Below, one piece after another: positions 27,404 through 36,707 of a DNA stretch of 64,000 bases. The notes under the pieces were generated by a model. The model was not told the origin of the DNA. It saw nothing but the letters and a program-made list of their open reading frames with translations, and did no database searches. The position numbers and the translations under genes were made by a program. Position 1 is the stretch's first letter, and each line of letters opens with the position of its first letter. The stretch covers positions 62,001 through 126,000 of the forward strand of contig NZ_JAINVV010000005.1 of the NCBI RefSeq assembly GCF_019880585.1. The letters are read 5' to 3'. Origin of the DNA: Sphingomonas colocasiae (GTDB lineage Bacteria > Pseudomonadota > Alphaproteobacteria > Sphingomonadales > Sphingomonadaceae).

Positions 27404-30199
27404 TCACGTCTCGGGCAGCCGGACGAATTCCGCGATGCGCGAAGGATCGACATTCTCCGCGATCCAGCCGGCGACCTCGACGTCGTTCGCGGCCGGCAGT
27501 GGCGCAAGCGTCGCACGATTGATCCAGTCGCCCGCCAGTTCGGCAAGCCCCCGCCCGCGGCCGGCCCGTTTGCGACGAGCCCGCGCCAGTTCGTCGCCGG
27601 TAACGCCATTTTCGCGCAGGATCCGGAATTCGTCCCTCGCCGCCGCCGCCATGCGATCGACATTGGCGGCATCGCAGTCGAAGCCGATGCTCAATGTTTC
27701 GCGATACGGCGCATTGCGCGCGGTGAACCCGCCGCCAGCCGAATATGTCCCCCTCTCGACCGTCCTCAGCCGGTGATTCATCCGTTCGACGAGAATATCG
27801 GCGACGAGAAAACCCGCATCCGACACGGGCGGGCCATCGGCACGCATGTGGACGAGGAGGGACACGCTCGCCAATGCGCCTTCCCCGGCCCGCATGGTGT
27901 GGCGCCCCGGACGCGGCTCGACGACCTCGCGTACGCGCAGCGGCGGCTTCGGACCTGACGCGGGAAGGTCGAGCATGGCGCCGACCGAGCGCGACATTTC
28001 AGCTTCGTCGAGATCGCCCTCGACGAAGATCGTCATGCCCTCGGTATCGCCTAGCGCCAGGCGTTCCTTGCGGCATGCATCAGCCAGCTTGAGCGCTCGC
28101 ACATCGTCGCCACCAGGCAGCTCGGCCTCGCCAAGCACCCGGGCGATGAAGTTGGAGAAATCCGCGCGAGCCGCCGTCAGGGAGGCAGCGCTTGAAAATG
28201 CATCGGAGCGGACCGCAACCATATCATCGAGCGCGTCCGCGCGGCACTGGGGCTCCAGGATTCGCGTCCGCGCAAGTCGAAGCAGCAACGACCATTCACG
28301 TGCGGGTCCGCTGACCGACAGGCTCTCGCGCGCGCCGCCAACGGACGCGTCCAACGAAATCTGCCGCGACGCCAGGAAGCGCTGGATTTCGAACCTGTCG
28401 AGGCCGCCTAGCCCCGACCAGGCGACCAGGTCGGACGCGAGGTCAAGGCCATTGGCGTCTGCCGGCGCGAACCGCCCCTCACCGCCGCGACGCTCCATAT
28501 GGAGCCGTATCGGCCCCGCCGTCTTCCGGACGAAGAGCGTGGCATTCGAGCGCGGCAGCGTCGAGCGGCTGAAACCGTGATCCGCCTCGCCCGCGCCGTC
28601 CACCGCACGCTTTCCGTTGCCGGGCGCAACTCCGCCCGCCGCGGTGAACGCGAGCAGCTCCGGTTCCCGCACGACCGGGCCGGACAGCCGTGCGGCCGGC
28701 GCGCGCGCGACCTTCGCGGCAAGTGAACGGAAATCCATTTCCGACAGGTCGAGCTCGGGCCGATGATCAGGCCGGATCAGGACGACATCGCGCGCCTTGG
28801 GATCAAGCAGCGCCTTCATCGCATCATTGAACTCCGACGCGGTCAGCGCGCGAACTTCGCCCTGGATCGCGGCTTCGTCAGGCTCGAAAGCCCCGTCCAC
28901 GAACAGGGCTTCCCAACGGCCCGGGCCACCCCGAAGTTGCGGCGGCGAGCCCAGCAGGCGAGCACGCGCCGCCTCGATGTCGGCCACGCTGAAACCCTGG
29001 CGCCTCACCGTTTCCAGAAGGCGAAGAATCTCGAAAAGACCGTCAGCGACCCTGCCGGGACGGAGCTTGCCCTTCGCAACGAGCACATCGACCCCGCCAT
29101 AACTGCCCGGATTCCCATGGAACGACGTCGAGACGCCGCCAGCCTCGAGAGGCGAGCCGTAGCGTTGGGTGATATTGGCAAAGGCGCCCGCCAGCAGCAT
29201 ATCCGATATCCGCGCGATCGCTGCCTGCCGGACCAGGCCAGGGGACCCCGCAGGCTGACGCCTGTACTTGTAGCTGACGGTGAGATCGGATTCGCGCCCG
29301 CCCGGGCTCGCGGTCGCGACGAACGCGCCGCCCGCTATCGCTTCGATCCGAAGATCCGCGCGCTGCGGTACCGGCTCGCCCGCCGGAATGTCCTCGAAAC
29401 GACGGCGAATCTCTCCAAGAGCGACATCCGGGTCGATGTCGCCGACGACGATGAGCGCCATGTTCGCCGGAACATACCAGCGCCGATGAAAGTCACGGAT
29501 TGTGGCCGCTGTTGCGCTTATCGTGCCCGCGGGGTCGAAGTGATAGGTGTAGAGCGGCTCTCCCGGATACCAGGTCCGTCGCAGCGTCTCGAAGCCGTGC
29601 ATGATCGATGGACTCGCCCGGCGCTTTTCCTCGACCACCGCCTTGCGGTCGCGATCGATTTCCTCGTCGCTTATCTCTCCGGGCGTTGCCCAGTCCCGGA
29701 GAATGTCAAACCCTTCCGCGATCGCTGCCGCCTCGTTCGCGGGCATGCGGATAAAATAGTTGGTCTGGACAAATCCGGCGCCGGCATTGAAATCGCCGCC
29801 GGGCACACCGCCATATCGCGCGACACGCTGGGCGGGCGATCCCTTGGTCGCGATATCGCGCAGCTTGTGCGACACGATGTGCTCGACGACATGCGCGACC
29901 TCCTGTTCGCGCGGCAGTATTTCAGCCTCGCCCGCCCTCACGACGAGCCGGAACTCTACCTTGTCGCCGGGCTGTCCGCGCTCGATGAAATAGCGCAGTC
30001 CGTTGGGCAACGTGCCGACGCGTTCGTTCGCGCGAGGCTGATAATGTGCCGCCGGGCGGGACGCGAAGGCGGGCACATCGGCAGCCGCCACGGCGAAGCA
30101 GAGGGCGGCGAGACTGGCGGTGGCGAGAGCACTCCGTCCACGGCACAGGGCCGTGGACGGGAACCGCCGTCCCGACGGTATCGACAGGATGTCGCGCAT
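27404..30199 (-). CDS. exported M16 zinc peptidase, type 2 (block C)
   Basis: This 931-residue M16 peptidase has a long signal peptide (hydrophobic core ALATASLAALCFAVAA, cleavage near AFAS ~47), HVVEH at ~103-107 and DRDRKAVVEEKRR for the third ligand. It shares GTLPNGLRYFIERGQPGD, VVGDIDP and the overall layout with the type 2 enzyme of block B. Its ATG overlaps the receptor stop codon (TGATG), which ties its translation to the receptor. That suggests receptor and type 2 peptidase are needed in matched amounts. Confidence 0.92.
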   Translation of the reverse strand: MRDILSIPSGRRFPSTALCRGRSALATASLAALCFAVAAADVPAFASRPAAHYQPRANERVGTLPNGLRYFIERGQPGDKVEFRLVVRAGEAEILPREQEVAHVVEHIVSHKLRDIATKGSPAQRVARYGGVPGGDFNAGAGFVQTNYFIRMPANEAAAIAEGFDILRDWATPGEISDEEIDRDRKAVVEEKRRASPSIMHGFETLRRTWYPGEPLYTYHFDPAGTISATAATIRDFHRRWYVPANMALIVVGDIDPDVALGEIRRRFEDIPAGEPVPQRADLRIEAIAGGAFVATASPGGRESDLTVSYKYRRQPAGSPGLVRQAAIARISDMLLAGAFANITQRYGSPLEAGGVSTSFHGNPGSYGGVDVLVAKGKLRPGRVADGLFEILRLLETVRRQGFSVADIEAARARLLGSPPQLRGGPGRWEALFVDGAFEPDEAAIQGEVRALTASEFNDAMKALLDPKARDVVLIRPDHRPELDLSEMDFRSLAAKVARAPAARLSGPVVREPELLAFTAAGGVAPGNGKRAVDGAGEADHGFSRSTLPRSNATLFVRKTAGPIRLHMERRGGEGRFAPADANGLDLASDLVAWSGLGGLDRFEIQRFLASRQISLDASVGGARESLSVSGPAREWSLLLRLARTRILEPQCRADALDDMVAVRSDAFSSAASLTAARADFSNFIARVLGEAELPGGDDVRALKLADACRKERLALGDTEGMTIFVEGDLDEAEMSRSVGAMLDLPASGPKPPLRVREVVEPRPGRHTMRAGEGALASVSLLVHMRADGPPVSDAGFLVADILVERMNHRLRTVERGTYSAGGGFTARNAPYRETLSIGFDCDAANVDRMAAAARDEFRILRENGVTGDELARARRKRAGRGRGLAELAGDWINRATLAPLPAANDVEVAGWIAENVDPSRIAEFVRLPET

Positions 30200-33100
30200 C
30201 AGAAGTTCGCCGACAGGCCGAGGGTGACCTTGCGGCCGCCAAAATAATAGCCGTTGATATAATATTTCGGTGTTTCGCCGACACCTCCGACGGTTTCCTC
30301 GTTGACCGCGTCGGCGGTGCCCCTGAGCAGATTACGGCCTTCGACATTGAACCGGAGATCAGCACCCGCCAGCTTGAAATTATAGACGGCCCGGAAGTCG
30401 AGCGAAGTCGCGGCCTCATAATAGGTATCGAGCAGAAAACCCCGCTCGCCCGATGGCCCCTGACGGCGCGACTGGGCACTGTAATAGAGCGAGGCATCGA
30501 ATCCGGGCCGCGTATAGGTGAGACCGGCGGTTCCCGAATGACGAGGGGAATTGTCGAACGGCAGGATGCGCTGATAGGCGATATTCTCGCGGCGCAGCAA
30601 CGCACCGTTCGCGCCGTAGACAGGCGCGCTCGACCAGTTCAGCGTGGTCGATTTCTGGCTCTTGCTGAAGGTGTAGTTGGTATAGATTCCGAAGCCCGAG
30701 AGGAATCCAGGCAGGAAGCTCAGCCGTTTCTCCGCGGACACCTCCACACCCCAGACTTTCGCGAGCTTGGGATTGTTGATCGGGATGGTGTAGGAGACAT
30801 AGGTGTCCGCTGGCAGCGGGTTCAGCAGCGGGTGGTCGGGAAGAACGAAACCCTCGCCGAGCGAACTCAGGCCCGTCAGGATATTGGCCTCAAGCAGGTT
30901 CTTGATCCGCTTGTAAAAGACATTGACCTTGAGGGCACCGACCTGGCCGTCATACCATTCAGCCCCGATGTCGAAATTGTGCGTCATGGCAGGTTTGAGC
31001 GCGGGATTGCCTTCCTGGACCATCAGGCCCGGCTGGTTGCCGCCGGGACCGAACACGCGGGCAGCGAAGAATGAGACGTTACGCGATCGGTTGAGCTGCT
31101 GGATCTGCGGCCGCGCCACAGTCGAGAAATAGCCGGCGCGGACGATCAGATTCTCGGCCGGGCGATAATTGGCGAGAACGCGGGGAAGATAGCTCGTGAG
31201 TACATCAGATGCCGTGACCAGCTTCCGGTTGGCATTGGAGAATGCCTGATCGGTGAGCCAGCTCGCGTCGGCGACGGAGATCGAATTGAGAAAGGCGGCA
31301 TCGACCTTGTTGCGGTCGATACGAAGGCCGCCAATCACCTCGACCTTGCCGATATCCGCGCGCGCCTGGATATAGGCCGCGATATTCTCCTCGATCGTGT
31401 ATTGTTGATCCATGATGGGGTCGCGCGGCGTCTTCAGAAACGTCGCATGGCCACCCGTCACCAGATTATCGAGATTGTTGAGGAACGTACGAACCGATTC
31501 CTCGGTCAGGAAGCGATAGACCGTATCGCCGGCGACCGCCGAAAACGGCAAATTCGCATAGATGAGCCCGATCTCTGGAAGCGGTGCCTGGTAATAGGCC
31601 GGAGGGGGCCCGTAGATCGGATTATAGGTGAGCGAATTCGAGCTGAAGTTGCGGAAATTCGAACGCCGATACTGGATGCCGGCCTCGACATATTTCAGGA
31701 TCCCTGGCCCGAACTCATATTTCGCGCTGACATCGCCGGTCCAGTTGTTCGACTTGCCGCGCAGATTCTCCGAAGCATAGACGCCCGCGAAGCGAGACAA
31801 TGGCAAGGTGCGCAACGTCTCGAAGCCGGCGGCCGTGAGAAGCGGGATCGGTACGCCTCGACCGACGCGCGGGCCGAAATAGCTGGTCACCGTACCCGTG
31901 TCGGGATTGATCGCCTCGGGCGCCAGCACCGAGGAAGGCGTCACATCGTTGAGCAACGTGAAATTGGCGCTGAACGGCGTAGCGGAGCGGCCTTCCGCAA
32001 AACCCGCGCTGTAATTGAGGGTGAGCGGACCAAGCGCCGACTTGCCCCGGAAACTCAGATTGTCGGTCTCGTCCTTGCTGTTGGGCGTATACTGGACGAA
32101 GTTCGAGACCCGCACCACATTGGATGCGTCGCCATAGACGTAGCGCAGCGCGCCATTCTCGGCCGGCACTGCACGCAGGCTGCCATATTGGCCAAAGCCG
32201 GCCCTGATATTGTAGTTCATGTTGAGCGCGTTCTGCTCGCGCCGCGACCCCACATAATCGACCTGCAGGGTCGTCGAGCTGCTCACCGCCCACTCGGCGG
32301 ACAGCGAGACATTGAGCGTCTCCGCGGCGACATGATTCCTGTTGGTCTGCGATCCGACGATCAGATATTCAGCGCCGTCATAGAAGGGAAACGGCGTCCG
32401 GGGATCGAGATCCGCCAACGTCGCCGGCTGGCCGTTTGGCGCGAGGGGAAGATAGGCGCCGGGCGTTCCCTGCGCATTGTAGGAATAGGTCGTCAAATCC
32501 TGCTTTCGGAACTGCACCGACGCACTGATGCCGAAATTTCCGCTCGCTCCGAACCGTGCCGACGCCGTACCGGAAACCAGATATTCGTAGCCGAAGCCCT
32601 TGCCCAGCTTCGTGCCGTCGGCACTCAGGTTGAAATAGCGCCTCGGCCGATCGAGCGGCGATTTCGTCTCGATCTCGATGAGACCGCCCGTGCCTGCGCT
32701 CTCGTGATTGGCGAGCAGGGTCTTGTTGATACGGATCTCGGAGACCGCGCTCGAAAGGATATTGTTGAGATTGGCCGATCGGCCGATGCCGCTGCCCTCA
32801 GGGAGCGCGATCCCGTTGAGCTTGATCTGGTTGTAATCGGGCGACAGGCCACGAACGATCACATTGGTGCCATCGCCGGTGTCGTTGCTCTGCTGGAATG
32901 CGATACCGGGCGCGCGCCGCATGGAATCGGAGATCGTCGTGCCGTTGAAATTGCCGAGCAGGTCACCTGAGATGATGGTCGAGCTATTCTCCGCGGTACG
33001 CTCCTGATTGAGCGCCTGTGCGCGCGCGGACACCTGCCCCATCACGATGATCTCGGGATTCCTGCCTGCGGCAACCAGCGTGATCGGGGCGTTCGCCGTC

Positions 33101-33705
33101 TCGCGCGCGGACACCTCGACCGACATGGTGGTCGTGGGATAACCCAGATAGGACACCGAGAGCGTCACCCGTCCGGCTGGCACGTTCGCGAACCTGAACT
33201 GCCCCAGTTCGTCGGTGGCGACGACATCACCGGTCTCCTGGATTTCGACGCGTGCGCCCTTCAGCGCCGCACCGGTCGTCTCCTCGTTCAGGCTGCCGGC
33301 GATCGTTCCCCTGCCCGAGCGGGCCGCAGCACCCCCGTCACCGGGGGCGGCGCCGTTTCCCCTTGCCGACTCCACCAGGAAGCTTGTCTCTCCATTCTGG
33401 CGCAGACGAAGGCCCGATCCAGCGAGCAACCGCTCCAGCGCGTCGCGCGCCGTCATGCGTCCGTCCACCGCCGGCGCCGTCCGGCCGCGCGTCAGCGCCT
33501 CCGGCGCGGTGACATCGACATTGGCCTGGCGCGAAACCTGGAGAAGCGCGTCGGCGAGCGGGCGCGCGGTCAGGCTGAACGCGATCTCGCCGGCCTGCGC
33601 GTGCACGGATGTGCCCGCCGTCACCATCGCGATGCCCAGTGCCCCCGCCGCCGCGCATCGCATCCACCGACCTCGAACCCGTGCCACAGTCCCCTTGTTC
33701 ATCAT
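30199..33705 (-). CDS. TonB-dependent receptor with STN domain (block C)
   Basis: This 1168-residue receptor has a signal peptide (ending SVHAQ, ~37), an STN domain (IAFSLTARPLADALLQVSRQANVD), a carboxypeptidase-regulatory-like domain nearly identical in places to block B (RGTIAGSLNE, TTGAALKGARVEI, RFANVPAG), a plug (RRAPGIAFQQ, NVIVRGLSPDYNQIKLNG) and a barrel ending VTLGLSANF. The start is one of two adjacent ATGs (33705 or 33702) after GGGGGGTAG, the same purine tract as before the block B receptor. It follows FecR by about 110 nt. The stop overlaps the peptidase start. High similarity in the signalling and plug parts, with a more divergent barrel, suggests duplication followed by change of ligand. 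Confidence 0.93.
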   Translation of the reverse strand: MMNKGTVARVRGRWMRCAAAGALGIAMVTAGTSVHAQAGEIAFSLTARPLADALLQVSRQANVDVTAPEALTRGRTAPAVDGRMTARDALERLLAGSGLRLRQNGETSFLVESARGNGAAPGDGGAAARSGRGTIAGSLNEETTGAALKGARVEIQETGDVVATDELGQFRFANVPAGRVTLSVSYLGYPTTTMSVEVSARETANAPITLVAAGRNPEIIVMGQVSARAQALNQERTAENSSTIISGDLLGNFNGTTISDSMRRAPGIAFQQSNDTGDGTNVIVRGLSPDYNQIKLNGIALPEGSGIGRSANLNNILSSAVSEIRINKTLLANHESAGTGGLIEIETKSPLDRPRRYFNLSADGTKLGKGFGYEYLVSGTASARFGASGNFGISASVQFRKQDLTTYSYNAQGTPGAYLPLAPNGQPATLADLDPRTPFPFYDGAEYLIVGSQTNRNHVAAETLNVSLSAEWAVSSSTTLQVDYVGSRREQNALNMNYNIRAGFGQYGSLRAVPAENGALRYVYGDASNVVRVSNFVQYTPNSKDETDNLSFRGKSALGPLTLNYSAGFAEGRSATPFSANFTLLNDVTPSSVLAPEAINPDTGTVTSYFGPRVGRGVPIPLLTAAGFETLRTLPLSRFAGVYASENLRGKSNNWTGDVSAKYEFGPGILKYVEAGIQYRRSNFRNFSSNSLTYNPIYGPPPAYYQAPLPEIGLIYANLPFSAVAGDTVYRFLTEESVRTFLNNLDNLVTGGHATFLKTPRDPIMDQQYTIEENIAAYIQARADIGKVEVIGGLRIDRNKVDAAFLNSISVADASWLTDQAFSNANRKLVTASDVLTSYLPRVLANYRPAENLIVRAGYFSTVARPQIQQLNRSRNVSFFAARVFGPGGNQPGLMVQEGNPALKPAMTHNFDIGAEWYDGQVGALKVNVFYKRIKNLLEANILTGLSSLGEGFVLPDHPLLNPLPADTYVSYTIPINNPKLAKVWGVEVSAEKRLSFLPGFLSGFGIYTNYTFSKSQKSTTLNWSSAPVYGANGALLRRENIAYQRILPFDNSPRHSGTAGLTYTRPGFDASLYYSAQSRRQGPSGERGFLLDTYYEAATSLDFRAVYNFKLAGADLRFNVEGRNLLRGTADAVNEETVGGVGETPKYYINGYYFGGRKVTLGLSANF

Positions 33706-33770
33706 CTACCCCCCATTTTTGGCGCGCCAAGCGCGGGGAGCATCACCGGCTCCCATAACCACAAACGGGA

Positions 33771-33800
33771 GGGCCATCTCGATCAGCAGATTTTTTTTAC
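33771..33800 (-). promoter_or_regulatory. candidate ECF promoter element upstream of block C receptor
   Basis: A T8 tract (33791-33798) preceded by CGATCAGCAGA lies 86 nt upstream of the receptor start, between FecR and the receptor. On the coding strand it reads GTAAAAAAAATCTGCTGATCG, with CGTTTGT about 22 nt further on. A near copy occurs at 35574-35600. Confidence 0.45.
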
Positions 33801-33817
33801 GAGACCGTCACAAAGTG

Positions 33818-34825
33818 TCAGCGCGCCGAGAATGTGACGCTGCCATCGGCGCCGCGCGTGGCGATCACCGGCAAGGTCGCCTCGACGTTGCGGACGAACT
33901 GGTCGAGATTGCCCGCGCGGATCGAGGTCGTGAGCCTGAGGCCCGCGACCCGCTCGTCGCCCAGGCGAATAGGCGTTGCGGTATAGCGCTGCATGTCGCT
34001 GACGATCTCGCCAAGCGGAGCCTCCGAATAGAACAGCCGGCCCGTACGCCATTCGCCGGGCGTCATCGCGGGCGCCGACACCTCGGTGAAGGTCGCGCCC
34101 TCGGTGAGGTTGACGTGATGGCCGGCGGTCAGGACCCGTTCGGGCGCCGTCCCGCCGAGAGGCAGCAGGCGCCGCTTGCGCAATTCGACGCGCCCCTCGA
34201 GCACCGAGACATCGACCGTGTCACCGATCCAGCGGACATCGAACCTGGTGCCGGTCACCCGGATCTCGGCATCGCCCGCGATGACGGTAAAGGGCCGGCC
34301 GGGGTCATGGGCGACCTCGAAAAAGGCCTGACCGCGGCGCAGCACGACCTGGCGGCTCCGCGCGTCGAACCGCACATCCATTCCGGACTGCGCGCCCAGC
34401 GTCACGCGGCTGCCATCGGCGAGCGCCAGCGCACGCGTCTGGGCGGTGACGGTCGCGATCCCGGCCGGCCGCTCGCCGGTCAGGGCGGGCCCCAGCACCG
34501 CGACCGCGATCGACGCCGCCATGGCGGCCGGCAATATGAAGCGGCCGGCGCCACGCAACGCCCAGTCTTTCAGCCTGACGACATTCGAGCGGCCATGGCC
34601 GTCCGCCTCCTCGCGCCAGCCCGGCAAAAGGGCATCGAGCCGGGCGGCCTGGAGATAGACTTTCCGCGCCTCGTCGAACGCGTCCCGATGGTCGGGCGAC
34701 TCGGCCAGCCAGGCGTCGCGGCGCGCCAGCGCGGACGCATCCGCGTCCTCGAGCAACAGCCAGTCGCGCGCCAGCGCCTCGATCTCCTCGCGCGGGTCGG
34801 GTCGGGACATGGCGTCCGTCGTCAT
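33818..34825 (-). CDS. FecR-family regulator, proximal copy (block C)
   Basis: This 335-residue FecR-like protein has an N-terminal sigma-binding domain (ALARDWLLLEDADASALARRDAWLAESPDHRDAF), a membrane segment (~100-120, FILPAAMAASIAVAVLG) and a FecR domain with RGQAFFEVAHDPGRPFTVIAG. The C-terminal STN-like module is RTGRLFYSEAPLGEIVSDMQRYTATPIRL. ATG 34825 gives the usual ATGA overlap with the sigma gene. Its FecR domain is strikingly like that of the distal copy at 35703-36707 (GQAFFEVAHDP, AGDAEI, GTRFDVR), evidence for tandem duplication of the sigma/anti-sigma pair. It is adjacent to the receptor and so is its probable partner. Confidence 0.92.
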   Translation of the reverse strand: MTTDAMSRPDPREEIEALARDWLLLEDADASALARRDAWLAESPDHRDAFDEARKVYLQAARLDALLPGWREEADGHGRSNVVRLKDWALRGAGRFILPAAMAASIAVAVLGPALTGERPAGIATVTAQTRALALADGSRVTLGAQSGMDVRFDARSRQVVLRRGQAFFEVAHDPGRPFTVIAGDAEIRVTGTRFDVRWIGDTVDVSVLEGRVELRKRRLLPLGGTAPERVLTAGHHVNLTEGATFTEVSAPAMTPGEWRTGRLFYSEAPLGEIVSDMQRYTATPIRLGDERVAGLRLTTSIRAGNLDQFVRNVEATLPVIATRGADGSVTFSAR

Positions 34826-35379
34826 CGCCGCATCTCCTTTACGCAAATCTCCAGCACGCGCGAGACCAGGCCCCGCGCTCCGGATTCGGATACATTCAGC
34901 CGTCGCGCGATCTCGACATAGTTGAGACCGTCGATCCGGTGCAGCAGGAAGGCCGACCTCTCCTTCGGTTTCAGGCGCCCTATGATCGCGGCGAGGCGCT
35001 CCAGTTCCTCCCTCGAGGACAAGACGTCCTCGGCACTGGGATCAGCACGATTTTCTTCGATGAGCCGCAAGGTTCCGGCCGCGCGCTGGACGGTGCCGTC
35101 CTGCCGGCGGGCGTCGATGATGAGATTGTGCGCGGTCCGCAGCAGATACGCCTTGGGATTGGGCACGGCCTCCCGGTCGGGCAGAGCGGCGAAACGCGCG
35201 AATGCGCCCTGAAGCACATCGTCCGGGTCGGGTGGGCCGTTGCCGAGCTTGCGCCGCAGATGGCCCCGCAGCTCGGCGGCATGGTTGCGGTAAAGCCGGT
35301 CCAGGAAGGTGTCGCCCAGGCGGATGCCCGAGCGCTCGCCCGGCATATCCAACCCGGTCTTGAGCGGATCCATGCTCAC
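34822..35379 (-). CDS. FecI-family ECF sigma factor, proximal copy (block C)
   Basis: This ~185-residue ECF sigma factor has region 2 (LRGHLRRKLGNGPPDPDDVLQGAFARFAAL, YLLRTAHNLIIDARR) and region 4 (LKPKERSAFLLHRIDGLNYVEIARRLNVSESGARGLVSRVLE). A GTG at 35379 lies 9 nt after GGAGG and fits best; ATG 35373 is an alternative. It shares GSGPPDPxDV-like, AxNLxID and SxSGARxLVSRxLE patterns with the distal sigma factor. Upstream lies a copy of the receptor-type promoter element (35574-35600), so this sigma gene may itself be switched on by an ECF factor, possibly the distal one (inference). Confidence 0.9.
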   Translation of the reverse strand: MSMDPLKTGLDMPGERSGIRLGDTFLDRLYRNHAAELRGHLRRKLGNGPPDPDDVLQGAFARFAALPDREAVPNPKAYLLRTAHNLIIDARRQDGTVQRAAGTLRLIEENRADPSAEDVLSSREELERLAAIIGRLKPKERSAFLLHRIDGLNYVEIARRLNVSESGARGLVSRVLEICVKEMRR

Positions 35380-35702
35380 CCGACATATCCTCCACGAGTG
35401 CTTTAGCATGCAAATCCGGCATGGATTGGCAACCGCTTCCTCATGGGCGGCGCGATTCCGCCGGACCGCCGGACGCGAGTCCCGGGCCGGTGATGCGCGC
35501 GTCGCGCAGTGATCGGACCATATCGAACGCTCCCTGTGCGCCCCATCTCCGGGGGCTCAGGCGTAAGACGGACGAGCCATGCCGATCAGCAGAATTTTTT
35601 GTCGGTCCCACGGCCCGACCGGATCGAGCCATTGCGCGGCGAGCAGCTATCCAGCACCGCGCCGATCGTCAGCGGCTGGACGTCACATCGGCGTCCAATG
35701 CC
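35380..35702 (-). promoter_or_regulatory. intergenic region with a receptor-type promoter element
   Basis: This ~320-nt gap between the distal FecR stop and the proximal sigma gene has no coding signal. It contains CCGATCAGCAGAATTTTTT (within 35574-35600), which matches the element 86 nt upstream of the block C receptor (33771-33798). Here it stands about 216 nt before the next start codon. A simple reading is that a receptor gene once followed the distal FecR and was lost, leaving its promoter. Confidence 0.5.
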
Positions 35703-36707
35703 TCACTCGCCCGCCGCGCCGTCGACCATCCAGACGGTCCCACGCTTCTCGACCCGGACCGGAAGCGCCGCCTCGATGGCATGCCGGAGGCCTTCATCGT
35801 CGCCCGCCCGGTAGGACATGGTCAGCGACATCGCCCCGATCGCCGGGCTCGACGCTTCGATCCGCGCCGCGGAATAGCGCGCCGCGTCGGCGAGGATCTC
35901 ACTCAACGGCGCATCGGCATAATAAAGCCGTCCGCTGCGCCATTCGCCGGGCACGGTGGCGGCGGGCGCCGCCGGCGCGAACGCCCCCGCCTGCGGCGCC
36001 AGTTCGCTCTTCTGCCCGCCGGTCAGCACCGCATCGGGCGCGCCCGCGCTCAATAGGCTGAGCAGCCCGCGCCGCCGGACCTCGACCTTGCCCTCGAGCA
36101 CTGACACCTGAACATCGTCGCCGACGAGGCGCACGTCGAACCTGGTGCCCCTGACCGTGATCTCCGCATCGCCCGCCACGACCACGAAGGGACGCGCCGG
36201 ATCGTGCGCCACCTCGAAAAAGGCCTGGCCGCGCGCGAGCTCGACACGCCTGCCGGTGGCATCGACCCGTGCCTCGATCCCCGAACGGCCGCCGACCGTC
36301 ACCCTGGACCCATCCGCGAGCGCCACGACGCGGGTCTCCGCCACCCGCGTCGCGATCTCGATCGCCGCGGGCCGGGTCAGGTTCGGGATGCCCAAGGCCA
36401 GCGCCACCGACGCCGCGAGACCGACCGGCGCGGCGATCCATATCCAGCGCCGCGCGCGCGGCCGCCAGCCCGACCGCAGCGCCGCCGCCTCGGCGCGCCA
36501 GCTCTCGTCGGCCGCGATCGCCGTGCGCCCGGCGCCGGACCATGTCGTCCAGGCCCGCCAGAAGGCCGCGTCATGCGCGGGGTCGGCATCGCGCCATGCC
36601 GCGCATGCCGCGGTCAGGCCTGCGTCGTCGCTTTCCATGAGCCGGATCACCCAGTCGCGGGCGACGGTGTCGACGTCGCGGCGGTCGATCGGTGCGACAT
36701 TGCTCAC
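35703..36707 (-). CDS. FecR-family regulator, distal copy (block C)
   Basis: This 334-residue protein has an N-terminal sigma-binding domain (TVARDWVIRLMESDDAGLTAACAAWRDADPAHDAAF), a membrane segment (~108-126, IWIAAPVGLAASVALALGI), a FecR domain (LADGSRVTVGGRSGIEARVD, GQAFFEVAHDPARPFVVVAG) and a C-terminal STN-like part. The start is GTG 36707, overlapping the sigma stop as GTGA. The pair with the distal sigma factor has no receptor of its own directly downstream. It may respond to the block C receptor, to block A, or to a receptor elsewhere. Confidence 0.9.
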   Translation of the reverse strand: MSNVAPIDRRDVDTVARDWVIRLMESDDAGLTAACAAWRDADPAHDAAFWRAWTTWSGAGRTAIAADESWRAEAAALRSGWRPRARRWIWIAAPVGLAASVALALGIPNLTRPAAIEIATRVAETRVVALADGSRVTVGGRSGIEARVDATGRRVELARGQAFFEVAHDPARPFVVVAGDAEITVRGTRFDVRLVGDDVQVSVLEGKVEVRRRGLLSLLSAGAPDAVLTGGQKSELAPQAGAFAPAAPAATVPGEWRSGRLYYADAPLSEILADAARYSAARIEASSPAIGAMSLTMSYRAGDDEGLRHAIEAALPVRVEKRGTVWMVDGAAGE